Shown here: positions 1 through 8,626 of the stretch, one piece after another
Layout of the letters: each line of letters opens with the position of its first letter
How positions within the stretch are numbered: position 1 is the first letter of the stretch
Position numbers and translations under genes: made by a program
NCBI GenBank assembly: GCA_027858295.1
Contig: JAQICZ010000010.1
Span: 1 to 46,180, forward strand
Source of the DNA: Nanobdellota archaeon
GTDB taxonomy: Archaea > Nanobdellota > Nanobdellia > Pacearchaeales > GW2011-AR1
DNA length: 46,180 nt
Direction: 5' to 3'
The notes under the pieces: model-generated
Told to the model about the DNA's origin: nothing
Seen by the model: the letters and a program-made list of their open reading frames with translations, nothing else
Database searches by the model: none

Positions 1-7
1 CCCAGCG

Positions 8-1634
8 CAGGCTGTGTCACAATTATTGTACTTTCATTCAGCGTATATAAAACACAAGACTTATATAATTTGTCGTCTATAAAGTATTAATTAAAATGAG
101 GTGATTAATATGGTATACATAAAATCAAATCCTGAGCAAACATTTCTTCTTCCAACTGATTTACGCGCAAAAATTGCTAAGGATCACATCTGCTTCTTAA
201 TTGAAGAAGTTGTAAATCAGCTGGACTTTACGAAATTTAATGAGGCTGTTGTTGGTGCTGGGAACCCAACCTATCATCCAAGGATTAATATGAAGATAAT
301 TCTTAATGGTATTTGTGACAGAATAACTTCAACAAGACATCTAGAAAGACAAACACAAGAAAACATAGTTTTCATGTATTTGTCAGAAAATTTGAAACCA
401 AATTTTCATACAATTGCTATGTTTAGGAAAAACAATAGCGAATTAATTAAACAATGTTTCTTGCAAACAATTGAAGTTGCCAAGCAACTAGATATGGTAA
501 ACTTCAGCAAACTATATCTCGATGGGATAAAAGTTAAGGCAAACGCATCTAAAAATAAGAACTTTAACGAAGAAGAGATAAAGTTTTTATTTCAATTTGT
601 TGACAAGCATCTTGAAAAGATGGATGAAGTGGAAAAAGAAGAATTAAATGAAGATTCTGTAAAAATTCCAGAACATCTAACGAATAAGCGTAAGCTCAAG
701 GATAAAATAAAAGAGGTTATGGGAAATATGGATAAAGCTAAAGTGCAATTAGAAAAAGCGAAAGAGAAAATAAAAACAGAGGGGGCAAAGAGAGTAAATT
801 TAACAGATATGGATTCAAAGTTAATGAAGATGAAAAGAGGAATCCATTATGAACAAGGATACAATTGTCAATTATTAGTTGAAGACAAATCAGAAATTAT
901 TGTGGGAAATTATTTGTCTGATTCTCCAGTTGATATAACAGAAACAAAGCCAACGATGGAGAAGTTTAAGGAGGAGCAAAAAATTGATTTGAAGGGGGTT
1001 GAGATGTTTCAGGATAATGGGTATTCTAGAAGTAAGACTGCGGAATATTATAAGGGGGAAGGGGTGATTGCATATATTCCAGACCAAGTGACGACGAAAG
1101 AATTTCATGGGAAAGCAGGTAATGTTTCGGAGTTTGATAATGACAGGTTTGAGCTTGATTTTGAAAAAAATCAAGTGATATGTCCTGCGGGACATAGAAT
1201 GGATTTTGTTAAGAGGATTGTAAGTGCTAGGAATAAAGAGAATTGGACAAATGTCTACCAGACAAGAGAGTGCAATGATTGTTCATTGCAAGAAAAGTGT
1301 GCAAAGGGGAGGAGTGGATATCCTTATCGTGAGGCAAGGATTAATCCATTAATGAGAAAAATTAGGCTTCGCCTAAAAACAAAAGAAGGAATCGAAAAAT
1401 ACAATAAAAGATTCCATAAGGGCGAAGTAGCCCAGGCGCACATCGAACATAACTTGGGTTACAGGGAGTTTAAATGCAGAAGTCAGGCATCCTGTGAGAA
1501 TGAGGTGAATTTGTTTTCAATAGCGTATAATTTAAAGAAAATTCAGATTTATATAAGAAAAAACAAGAATATAGAAGAGGAGTATGAAATTATTATAAAC
1601 TTCCTGATTCCTCAATTTATTGTGACACAGCCTG
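8..1634 (+). mobile_element. Complete IS1182-type insertion sequence
   Basis: The element is bounded by perfect 16-bp inverted repeats: CAGGCTGTGTCACAAT at 8-23 and its complement at 1619-1634. The flanking tetranucleotide AGCG occurs at 4-7 and again at 1635-1638, a plausible 4-bp target duplication. Inside is a single intact transposase gene. Joining the flanks across the element gives CCCAGCGGAGTGGATAAT, which closely matches the intergenic repeat near 12448 (CCCAGCGGAGCGGATAAT). The element therefore seems to have landed inside an older repeat. Intact ends and an open frame suggest recent insertion. Confidence 0.88.
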
Positions 1635-1648
1635 AGCGGAGTGGATAA
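110..1648 (+). CDS. IS1182-family DDE transposase
   Basis: A 512-residue transposase that would catalyse cut-and-paste movement of the surrounding element. The N-terminal half resembles the DUF772-type domain of IS1182/IS5 transposases. A first catalytic Asp lies in LYLDGIKVKANAS (about residue 138), a second in FQDNGYSRSK, and the Glu in HIEHNLGYREFK. Between the last two is a Cys-rich insert (CPAGH, then CNDCSLQEKC) typical of IS1182 proteins. The ATG at 110 is preferred over the in-frame GTG at 101 because a GAGGTGA ribosome-binding site sits just upstream. The reading frame runs through the right inverted repeat and stops in flanking DNA, so the last four residues come from the target site. 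Confidence 0.9.
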   Translation: MVYIKSNPEQTFLLPTDLRAKIAKDHICFLIEEVVNQLDFTKFNEAVVGAGNPTYHPRINMKIILNGICDRITSTRHLERQTQENIVFMYLSENLKPNFHTIAMFRKNNSELIKQCFLQTIEVAKQLDMVNFSKLYLDGIKVKANASKNKNFNEEEIKFLFQFVDKHLEKMDEVEKEELNEDSVKIPEHLTNKRKLKDKIKEVMGNMDKAKVQLEKAKEKIKTEGAKRVNLTDMDSKLMKMKRGIHYEQGYNCQLLVEDKSEIIVGNYLSDSPVDITETKPTMEKFKEEQKIDLKGVEMFQDNGYSRSKTAEYYKGEGVIAYIPDQVTTKEFHGKAGNVSEFDNDRFELDFEKNQVICPAGHRMDFVKRIVSARNKENWTNVYQTRECNDCSLQEKCAKGRSGYPYREARINPLMRKIRLRLKTKEGIEKYNKRFHKGEVAQAHIEHNLGYREFKCRSQASCENEVNLFSIAYNLKKIQIYIRKNKNIEEEYEIIINFLIPQFIVTQPERSG

Positions 1649-2248
1649 TCCAACTTACCTTAAGCTAATTAAATATATCAATCTGTCTTTCATCTTTAGT
1701 CTACTGAAAGAATAAAATGACGAAGTATTTTAGGTTAGAGGATATACTTATAAGATAGTCATTCAAGCCTTTTTATAAAATTATCCGAAGAACTATTAAT
1801 TTTGAATTTATTAAAATTTATTTTTATCAAGGATACGGTCCCAATTTGAAAATACCTTCGCAAGACTCAGTAATAAACGCATAATATTATTCACTGCGTT
1901 GCGGACAGAAGTGGTTCTTTCAGTTGACTCAATTTTTCTAAATAATATACCTTCAGTTGTTTTATCCATGAACCTTAATTATTCATCAGCCAATAGTTTA
2001 ACCCAAAATCGCGAAGCGATGTCATTTTAACTCAACTGCCCCAGCAGAGAAAACTCTTCCTTAAATATTTCTGAAAGAAATTTTTTTCGCAAGAATTTCC
2101 ATAGAAATTTTAAGGACCGGAATGAAGTCTAAAGATTCATGGAGTTTTATTGCGGAAGAAGTGCAGCGGGTGTGGAATAAACTAACAACTAACAACTAAC
2201 AACTAACAATTGCCCCCCCCTCTCGCACCATACCACTCCATCTCCCTA
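1649..2248. other. Non-coding repeat-rich region
   Basis: No gene is seen. The region holds an R1 repeat fragment (1881-1910, ATAATATTATTCACTGCGTT followed by GCGGACAGAA) and a probable F2 repeat at about 2025-2180. That F2 copy opens with CAACTGCCCCAGCAGAG and closes with GCAGCGGGTGTGGAATAA. Between these ends is extra sequence sharing CCGGAATGAA with the module at 20251-20320. Four CTAACAA heptamers follow at 2182-2209, then a C-run. Confidence 0.6.
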
Positions 2249-2258
2249 ACTTTTATAA
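2249..2258 (+). promoter_or_regulatory. TATA box of the surface-gene block
   Basis: CTTTTATAAG lies 23-32 nt before the ATG at 2281, the distance expected for an archaeal TATA box driving a leaderless transcript. No Shine-Dalgarno sequence is seen before the start codon, which supports this. Confidence 0.6.
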
Positions 2259-2280
2259 GCACTTTTATCTTCTATATAAC

Positions 2281-3036
2281 ATGAGTAAAAAGGGGCAAGT
2301 TACTATTTTTGTAATCATAGGTATGATTATCGTAGTTGGTGGTCTAGCCATCTATATGTTGATAGGTTCTCCTACATCTTCTACTCTAGAAGTCGACGAG
2401 AATCCAAGATCTTTTATACAAAACTGTGTCGAAGATGATTTTTGGGAATTAATTGATAATGTCTCTTTAAATGGAGGAAGTAGAAGCCCAGAATTTTATC
2501 ATCCGTATTACGGGAACAATGTAGAGTTCTTATGTTATACAGATGAGTTTTATAAATCGTGTTCTCCTCGTCAGTTGTTTCTTCGTAGTCATATTGAAGA
2601 AGAACTACTTTTGGGAATAGATGATAAAGTTGAAAGTTGCCTAGATAATTTGGAATCAAGTTTAAGGGAAAAGGGGTATGTTGTTTCATCTGAAAGAAAT
2701 TCTCGTGCCGTAACAATTATACCAGAGAGAATGACTCTTAAAACAAATTATTCAATTTCTTTAAAGAAAGAAGAGGGCAAAACTTTTGACATTGATGAAA
2801 TCGTATTCTCCAGCAATATCTATACTCTAATATCAATCGCAAAACAATTAGTATATTGGGAGAGAATAGGATCTGAAATGGATACAATGCTTTTTATGCA
2901 GGCAAACTATCCAGTAACGGTCCATAAATATAGAGATTCAGATGACGTAAAAGTATATATATTGAAAGATGAAATTACTAGTGAAAAATTCCAATTTGCA
3001 ATAAGAAGTATGGCATATCCTGGAGGAGGAGCATAA
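2281..3036 (+). CDS. Pilin-like membrane-anchored surface protein (251 aa)
   Basis: The protein begins MSKKGQVTIFVIIGMIIVVG: a short basic leader, a KGQ site and a hydrophobic helix to about residue 28. This is the layout of archaeal class III (type IV pilin-like) signal peptides, which are cut by a prepilin peptidase before the Q. The rest is a soluble domain with six scattered Cys, suited to the cell exterior. It is the first gene of a block containing four more proteins with this type of N-terminus. The next gene starts 4 nt after the stop, so the two are probably cotranscribed. The family of the exterior domain is not recognised. Pilin class is inferred from the N-terminus only; a plain signal anchor is the alternative. 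Confidence 0.7.
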   Translation: MSKKGQVTIFVIIGMIIVVGGLAIYMLIGSPTSSTLEVDENPRSFIQNCVEDDFWELIDNVSLNGGSRSPEFYHPYYGNNVEFLCYTDEFYKSCSPRQLFLRSHIEEELLLGIDDKVESCLDNLESSLREKGYVVSSERNSRAVTIIPERMTLKTNYSISLKKEEGKTFDIDEIVFSSNIYTLISIAKQLVYWERIGSEMDTMLFMQANYPVTVHKYRDSDDVKVYILKDEITSEKFQFAIRSMAYPGGGA

Positions 3037-3040
3037 TAAA

Positions 3041-5416
3041 ATGAAAAAGATATTTCTTATATTTGCCTTATTAATTATACTTGTAGTCCCTGTACTTGCT
3101 CAAGAAGATTTCGTTTGTTGTAAAGAGGTGGGAGGTGATTGGTGTAGAAATGTTGAACAATCACAATGTTTAAGCACTCTTTCCAGTTATACTTCTTGTA
3201 GTTCTGTCCCAGAATGTAATATGGGAACGTGTATCTTATCAAACGGAGGAGAATGCCAAGCAGGTATCTCTCAAGTAGAATGTACTTCTAAAGATGGTTA
3301 TTGGGATCCTTCGCCAATGAAAGGTATTGAAGCCTGTCAACCTACTTGCTGTGTTATAGGGAATTTTGCAGACCTCCTTCTAAAGATAGAGTGTTCAAGA
3401 ATAGGTAAAGAAATGAACCTTAAACCAAAGTTCCTAAGCGGTTTTTCAACAAAAAAACAATGCCAGGAAGAATCTTTCCTAAAGTCAAGAGGGGCCTGTG
3501 TTGACCTTAGTGGTTCAGAAGGCATTGATTGTTTCCATACAACAAAAGAAGAATGTGATTCTTCAGGGAATAAATTCTATAGAGATTCACTTTGTACTGC
3601 TCCAGGGATTTCCGATTGTGCAATTCCATCAAAGCCTGAGACAATATGTGGTGGTCCAGGAGAAGAGGATATTTACTTTTTAGATACTTGTGGTAATGTT
3701 GCTAATAAAATGGCGACTTCTAGAGAGCAAAATGATGATTATTGGACAACCATGAAGGACGACTATAGTGATGGAGATTATTCAGGAGATTGTGATTTTA
3801 TGAGGAAAGGGACAAGGTGTAAGCCAGAGGGAAGTTCTCATAAATGTGTAGAAAGTGCAAGTTGTAAAAATGTTGATGATGGGTATGGAAATAAAATAGA
3901 TTACAATCACGGTGACAGATGGTGCTATAATGAGGGTGCTTTAACTGAAGATGTTCAATTGAATATTGATTTGAATGAAGATGAATTTATGTTAGAAAGG
4001 ACAAGGGTGGATTTAGAAAATGGTTATAGAGAATTAAACTTACCAGGAAGTCGTTATTACGTTATGCAATGTTATAATGGTGAAGTTATTCCTGTTCCTT
4101 GCGCTGACTTTAGAAATCAAGTATGTAAAGAAGGATTGTTAGAGGATGAAGTTACAGAAGATATCGCTCCCTACGCTGTCTGTGCAACAAACAGATATGC
4201 TGGTTGTATATATTCAGAAAACAAAACAGACTGTGAATCAAATGATAAGGATTGTAAATGGTTAGGATGGGGATATCGGTTTGACGGACAAACAATCCCC
4301 TATTATGGAATTTCTGAGAATCCAGATGGCAAAAAAGAAAGAGCGCAAAGAGACGAAGAGCAAGGATCCTGCGTTCCATTATATGCTCCAGGGATGGACT
4401 TCTGGAATTCATCAGAAGAAAATATGGCAGCCGATTCTGCATATTGTGGTTTAGCCTCTTATGTTGAAGATGCGGTTTTTGAGAGAAGTCTCGATTTAGT
4501 TGTAAATGATGGAATGACTTCAGAAGAATTATTCAGAGGGGAAATAAAAGAAATTACAAAGAGATGCTTTGAAGGAGCCTGCTTTGCAATTCCAGATTAT
4601 GGGCTTGCAGATAAAAATTTAGCACCGTACAGATACTTGGGCTCACCAAAGAATATAGAAGAAGTTCACGAAGGAATAGAAGAAATTAATTTAGAAACAA
4701 GTTATTTATCAGAAAGAAAAGGATATTATTGCCATAAAAAAAGGGATGAAAATGATACAAGAACAGGAAAGATTCGGACTAGTAATGTTAAATGTGCAGA
4801 AAATATTAAAAAGAGAAATCAAATACCAGTTTTCACAAATCACGGAGTTTGGGTTGATTTCTTGCAAGAAAGAGCAAGGTCTATGGGAGACTGTGGTTAC
4901 AAACAACCAGCATGGACATTAAAGTCAGGAGAAGACATATTTGGAAATCCAATGGTGGAAGTGTTGTCTGCAGATTATCAAAAACTAGATCAGGATATGC
5001 AAGTAACACAAGACCATAAAACAAAAAATATTTATGTCGCAGATACAAGATATGTCGAAGATTATAGATCAAGTGAAGTCTTTGAAAAAGAAGATGGCTC
5101 GGCCTATTATTGGAGAGATTATTCTTGGTGGAAAGCACTGCATAAAGATAAAGACACTGGAATTGAAGAAATACCAGATTTAGGAAATAAAAATACAGAA
5201 GACGACTTGTCTGAACAAGAAACCCAGAGAGGCTCTCAAAGAGGTACTTCGGATGGCCAAGATGATATTCCAGACTTTGGAGATTCTTCAGGAAGAAGAG
5301 ATACTGAAAGAGATGCTGCTACAGATGATGTAGTTAGGTTTGATGGTGAAAATCCTATAAGTAGCACATATTGTCAAGATTATGTTGGCCTTGTTAAGCC
5401 AGCGGGGTGCGAGTAG
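3041..5416 (+). CDS. Large Cys-rich secreted protein (791 aa)
   Basis: A Sec-type signal peptide (MKKIFLIFALLIILVVPVLA) precedes a long extracellular protein with roughly 50 Cys, many in CC or CxxxC contexts, implying heavy disulfide bonding. Repeated motifs of the kind C-x3-GG-x-C and ECxSxxG suggest several small cystine-rich modules in the first 300 residues. The last 100 residues are acidic, polar and low-complexity (runs rich in D, E, R, S, G), probably a flexible linker, and end in a short Cys-containing tail. There is no C-terminal membrane helix. The next gene begins 1 nt after its stop. No family is recognised. An adhesive or structural role with the neighbouring pilin-like proteins is inference. 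Confidence 0.75.
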   Translation: MKKIFLIFALLIILVVPVLAQEDFVCCKEVGGDWCRNVEQSQCLSTLSSYTSCSSVPECNMGTCILSNGGECQAGISQVECTSKDGYWDPSPMKGIEACQPTCCVIGNFADLLLKIECSRIGKEMNLKPKFLSGFSTKKQCQEESFLKSRGACVDLSGSEGIDCFHTTKEECDSSGNKFYRDSLCTAPGISDCAIPSKPETICGGPGEEDIYFLDTCGNVANKMATSREQNDDYWTTMKDDYSDGDYSGDCDFMRKGTRCKPEGSSHKCVESASCKNVDDGYGNKIDYNHGDRWCYNEGALTEDVQLNIDLNEDEFMLERTRVDLENGYRELNLPGSRYYVMQCYNGEVIPVPCADFRNQVCKEGLLEDEVTEDIAPYAVCATNRYAGCIYSENKTDCESNDKDCKWLGWGYRFDGQTIPYYGISENPDGKKERAQRDEEQGSCVPLYAPGMDFWNSSEENMAADSAYCGLASYVEDAVFERSLDLVVNDGMTSEELFRGEIKEITKRCFEGACFAIPDYGLADKNLAPYRYLGSPKNIEEVHEGIEEINLETSYLSERKGYYCHKKRDENDTRTGKIRTSNVKCAENIKKRNQIPVFTNHGVWVDFLQERARSMGDCGYKQPAWTLKSGEDIFGNPMVEVLSADYQKLDQDMQVTQDHKTKNIYVADTRYVEDYRSSEVFEKEDGSAYYWRDYSWWKALHKDKDTGIEEIPDLGNKNTEDDLSEQETQRGSQRGTSDGQDDIPDFGDSSGRRDTERDAATDDVVRFDGENPISSTYCQDYVGLVKPAGCE

Positions 5417-5417
5417 T

Positions 5418-7484
5418 ATGAATTCAAAAAATAAAACAATATTTCATGTAGTAAGTTTAGTCCTAAGCATATTTGCAATTGCATTTATGATAGGCGGAGA
5501 GATTGAAACGGTTGATGCTTTCGAGCCAGCTGTTTATAGTGTACAAAAAGTTGTAGAGAATATTGGTTTCTTCGAAAAATTGGTAAATCTAGGTGACGCT
5601 GGGAAAACTTCTAGGGCAGCAGCTAAGATTGCAAGGCAGGCTGCAAGGGCGGACTCTACTGGAGGATTCTTCTGGCAAGCTGTCGGTGACTTTATTCTTG
5701 GCCCAGTTTTAGGTGCCGCAGCAGGTGTCGCTCTAGGTATGGGGATTTATGCTTTTGCTTTTGGTGCTTCTAATAGAAATATCCAATCAGCCTGGGTGAC
5801 GGCAGCAATAGCTGGAGGATCTGGTGTTGTTGCAGGTTCGATTGCACTTTATGGGGGGGCTTTTTTAGCAATGGGGCCATTCGCGGCAGCCGCAGTAGTT
5901 GCATTAGTTATTTTTGGGGCAGTTCAATTATTTGTTCATAAAAATTATTCCAAAGAAACTTACAAATATCAAGTAGGTGTTTGGCAACCATCAACAGATG
6001 GAAGCTATTGTGAAAGATGTAATGATTTGAAATACGGTTGTTCAGAATATCAGTGTAAGTCATATGGTTTAACTTGCGAATTAATCAATGAAGCTTCTGA
6101 TGATCAGAGATGTATCCGAACAGACCCAACAGGATTTAATCCAACAGTTATAGAAATTAATGAATCAGATATAAATAATGATTACATCTTTGAATATGGT
6201 GAAAACGGAGTAACAATAACAAAGCCAAATGGTGATTGCCTCGATCCATTCAAGGGATTAGAGTTTTCAGTAAATACAAATATGCCATCACAATGTAGAT
6301 GGGGAGTAGAAAAGAAGCCAGGTTTTTCAGAATATCCCTATTTCGCAAATGGAGGAGCATCACATTTTGTAGAAAAACATAAGATTGTTCTTCTAGGTTC
6401 AGCTTATCCATCAGCTTATCAATTACAATCAAATGATTATGTTATTAAAGATGGGACTTTCGAAAATAACATATATCTCTCGTGTATGTCCTACTACGGT
6501 GAAGAATCTCCATTTGACTTTAGTGTTCAATTCTGTATTGACGACGGACCTGATACCTCTTCTCCAGTAATCGAATCAGTAAATCCACTAAATGGAGCAT
6601 TTTTAAGATCAGGAACAACGCAAATTCCAGTAACAATAACCACAGATGAAGATGCAAATTGTAAATGGGATTATTTAGATAAAAATTATAAAGAAATGAA
6701 AAACAGCTTTTCTCACTGCACAGTTTCAGAAAATGCAGACCCTGTTTTAGCCTGTCATAAGGCAATCTTAGATAGTCTAGAAAAAGGCAAGAATAAATTT
6801 TACTTCAGATGTGCAGATAAGCCATTCTTCAATAAAGAAGCAACACCTCAAGAAAGAGTAATGGAGAATGCCCAATCTTACATTTATACCTTAGAAGTTT
6901 CGGATAATTTAAGGATAGATGAAATTTTGATAAATAACAATGGTTCAGGTTCAACTTTCAAGTCAAACGCTCCAATCGATGTAACTTTCGACGTTAGTAC
7001 AAGTATCGGGGCAGATGGGTCTGGACAAGCCATTTGTTATTCAAAGAAAACTGGCAGTTCCGCACCATATATTCAATTCTTGAAGGATGATATGTCGGAA
7101 TATTCTAGCATTAATTCCGGAACTGTTTCTGGCCAAGGTAGAGGCGTTCATAAATACGATATTATGTGCTGTGATAAAGCCCATAACTGCATATCAGAAA
7201 ATATAAACTTCACAGTAGAAATAGATGATACGCCTCCGATGATTGCAAGAATCTATAATGAAGGCGGAGAAATGAAAGTGATTACAACAGAAAGTTCAGA
7301 ATGTGTATATTCCTTAAGTGAACGCATGTTTACATTTGAAGACGGAATCCCTTTTTCAACTTACGACGGCTTGGAGCACACAACAGGTTGGGACCCAGAC
7401 TCAGAATTATTCATACTTTGTAAAGATGAATATGATAACGTCCCAACAGAATGTCAAATAATCGCAAGAGCTTCAGATATGTAA
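5418..7484 (+). CDS. Large membrane surface protein with Cys-rich and Ig-like exterior (688 aa)
   Basis: Residues 8-28 form an N-terminal hydrophobic segment. Two or three Gly/Ala-rich membrane helices follow at about residues 90-180 (GAAAGVALGMGIYAFAFG and the stretch ending VVALVIFGAVQLFV). The remainder is exterior: a Cys-rich part (CERCNDLKYGCSEYQC), then repeated beta-type domains. The segment near TSSPVIESVNPLNGAFL and the segment near DDTPPMIARIYNEGG read like Ig-like or cadherin-like folds with paired Cys. The ATG at 5418 sits 1 nt after the preceding stop codon; an upstream in-frame ATG at 5382 would overlap the previous gene by 35 nt and is less likely. It probably works with the preceding Cys-rich protein as a membrane-bound partner. 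Confidence 0.7.
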   Translation: MNSKNKTIFHVVSLVLSIFAIAFMIGGEIETVDAFEPAVYSVQKVVENIGFFEKLVNLGDAGKTSRAAAKIARQAARADSTGGFFWQAVGDFILGPVLGAAAGVALGMGIYAFAFGASNRNIQSAWVTAAIAGGSGVVAGSIALYGGAFLAMGPFAAAAVVALVIFGAVQLFVHKNYSKETYKYQVGVWQPSTDGSYCERCNDLKYGCSEYQCKSYGLTCELINEASDDQRCIRTDPTGFNPTVIEINESDINNDYIFEYGENGVTITKPNGDCLDPFKGLEFSVNTNMPSQCRWGVEKKPGFSEYPYFANGGASHFVEKHKIVLLGSAYPSAYQLQSNDYVIKDGTFENNIYLSCMSYYGEESPFDFSVQFCIDDGPDTSSPVIESVNPLNGAFLRSGTTQIPVTITTDEDANCKWDYLDKNYKEMKNSFSHCTVSENADPVLACHKAILDSLEKGKNKFYFRCADKPFFNKEATPQERVMENAQSYIYTLEVSDNLRIDEILINNNGSGSTFKSNAPIDVTFDVSTSIGADGSGQAICYSKKTGSSAPYIQFLKDDMSEYSSINSGTVSGQGRGVHKYDIMCCDKAHNCISENINFTVEIDDTPPMIARIYNEGGEMKVITTESSECVYSLSERMFTFEDGIPFSTYDGLEHTTGWDPDSELFILCKDEYDNVPTECQIIARASDM

Positions 7485-7493
7485 GTGTTTCGC

Positions 7494-7535
7494 AGACCGT
7501 TGACCGTTGACTGTAGACTGTTAACCGTAAACCGC
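7494..7535. repeat. Heptamer minisatellite (6 units)
   Basis: Six consecutive heptamers of the type AGACCGT, TGACCGT, TGACTGT, AGACTGT, TAACCGT, AAACCGC begin 9 bp after the stop codon of the preceding gene. The same degenerate consensus occurs in at least eight other places in the window. Confidence 0.8.
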
Positions 7536-8158
7536 AAGGAAAATATTTGAATGTCTTAAAACTACTCTGTTAAAAACACGCAATTCCCGAAGCCGAAGGC
7601 TAACATTAATTTAGTTTTTCTTAATATCAATCTGTTTTCAAAACCACCTTCACAAGCTCAATAATGAAGGCAATTATATTATCCACTGCGTTGGCAATCA
7701 TAAACTGTTCTCTCCTAATCGCTCAATTGCTGTTATCCTCAAACCAGCTATGCTTCACATTAATTTAATTGGCCTTTATACCAATCTGCCTTCTGCCTCT
7801 CTAAAAAAACACCTTCGCAAGCTCAGTAATAAAATCATAATATTATTCGCGGAGTTGCGGGCATAAATTACTCTACTCAAATAAAACAATTCTAGTACCA
7901 TCAAAATCCTCCAACAGTCCAGGCCCCCAGCGGGACGCGACTAACTCAACTTGCCTTAAGTAAATTAAATATATTAATCTGCTTTCTCAAAAAGCATCAA
8001 TTCATTAAATCCCAAAAATCCTCAAACCATCTATGCCCTCACACTAATCCAATCTGCCTTCTGCCTAATCCCTGCCCCAATCCCTGCCTTAATCCGTGAG
8101 CTAAAATTGCCCCTGCTTTCTGCCCTCAGCCCCCAACCCCCAGCTAGATTTGCGTAGC
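7536..8158. other. Non-coding region with repeat fragments
   Basis: No gene is seen. Two R1 copies lie at about 7671-7710 (TTATCCACTGCGTTGG) and 7831-7870 (TTATTCGCGGAGTTGCGGGC). A copy of the CCCAGCGG...CAACTTGCCTTAAG repeat, related to the IS target, is at about 7926-7980. A pyrimidine-rich stretch with the recurring TAATCCGTGAGCTAAAATTG phrase is at 8090-8120. This gap separates the first three surface genes from the remaining five. Confidence 0.55.
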
Positions 8159-8161
8159 AAA

Positions 8162-8170
8162 TCTTATAAG
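8162..8170 (+). promoter_or_regulatory. TATA box of the second surface-gene operon
   Basis: TCTTATAAG lies 22-30 nt before the ATG at 8192. This fixes the start at MEKRGQMK rather than at the upstream in-frame ATG at 8150, which would lie before the promoter. Confidence 0.6.
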
Positions 8171-8191
8171 CAAAATCCCCCTCTTTCTTTC

Positions 8192-8626
8192 ATGGAAAAG
8201 AGAGGTCAGATGAAAATGTCATTTGGTATGATTATGTCAATTATTCTAGTAATTATGTTCTTGGTTTTCGCTTTCTTCGCAATAAAAAAATTCCTAGGCT
8301 TCCAAGAAACAGTAAAGACAAAACAATTCTTAGATAACCTTCAAGGTGAAGTTGATAAAATGTATAAAAGTACTTATGGCTCTAAGCAGGTCTCTTATTC
8401 TGCTCCTTCAAACATGGAAAAATTATGTTTTTTCGATATGGATAAAAATGTTCTTCTAGAACTAAAAGGCGGTCCTTATCAAAAGAACATAGACCACCTA
8501 AATATGGAAGCAATCCTAAATGGAAAAGATCAATTGTGTGCAACGGTTGAAAATGGCAAAGTGGCGCTCATTCTAGAAAAAAAATATGGTGAAAATTTAG
8601 TCACTATCAGATTTCCAAATGAATAA
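8192..8626 (+). CDS. Small pilin-like protein (144 aa)
   Basis: It begins MEKRGQMKMSFGMIMSIILV, with a basic leader, RGQ cleavage-site pattern and a hydrophobic helix to about residue 31. The remaining 110 residues are soluble, Lys-rich and contain only two Cys. Length and layout fit a minor pilin or pseudopilin. Its stop overlaps the start of the AlbA-domain regulator by 8 nt, so translation of the two is probably coupled. The exterior domain is not recognised. Confidence 0.7.
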   Translation: MEKRGQMKMSFGMIMSIILVIMFLVFAFFAIKKFLGFQETVKTKQFLDNLQGEVDKMYKSTYGSKQVSYSAPSNMEKLCFFDMDKNVLLELKGGPYQKNIDHLNMEAILNGKDQLCATVENGKVALILEKKYGENLVTIRFPNE

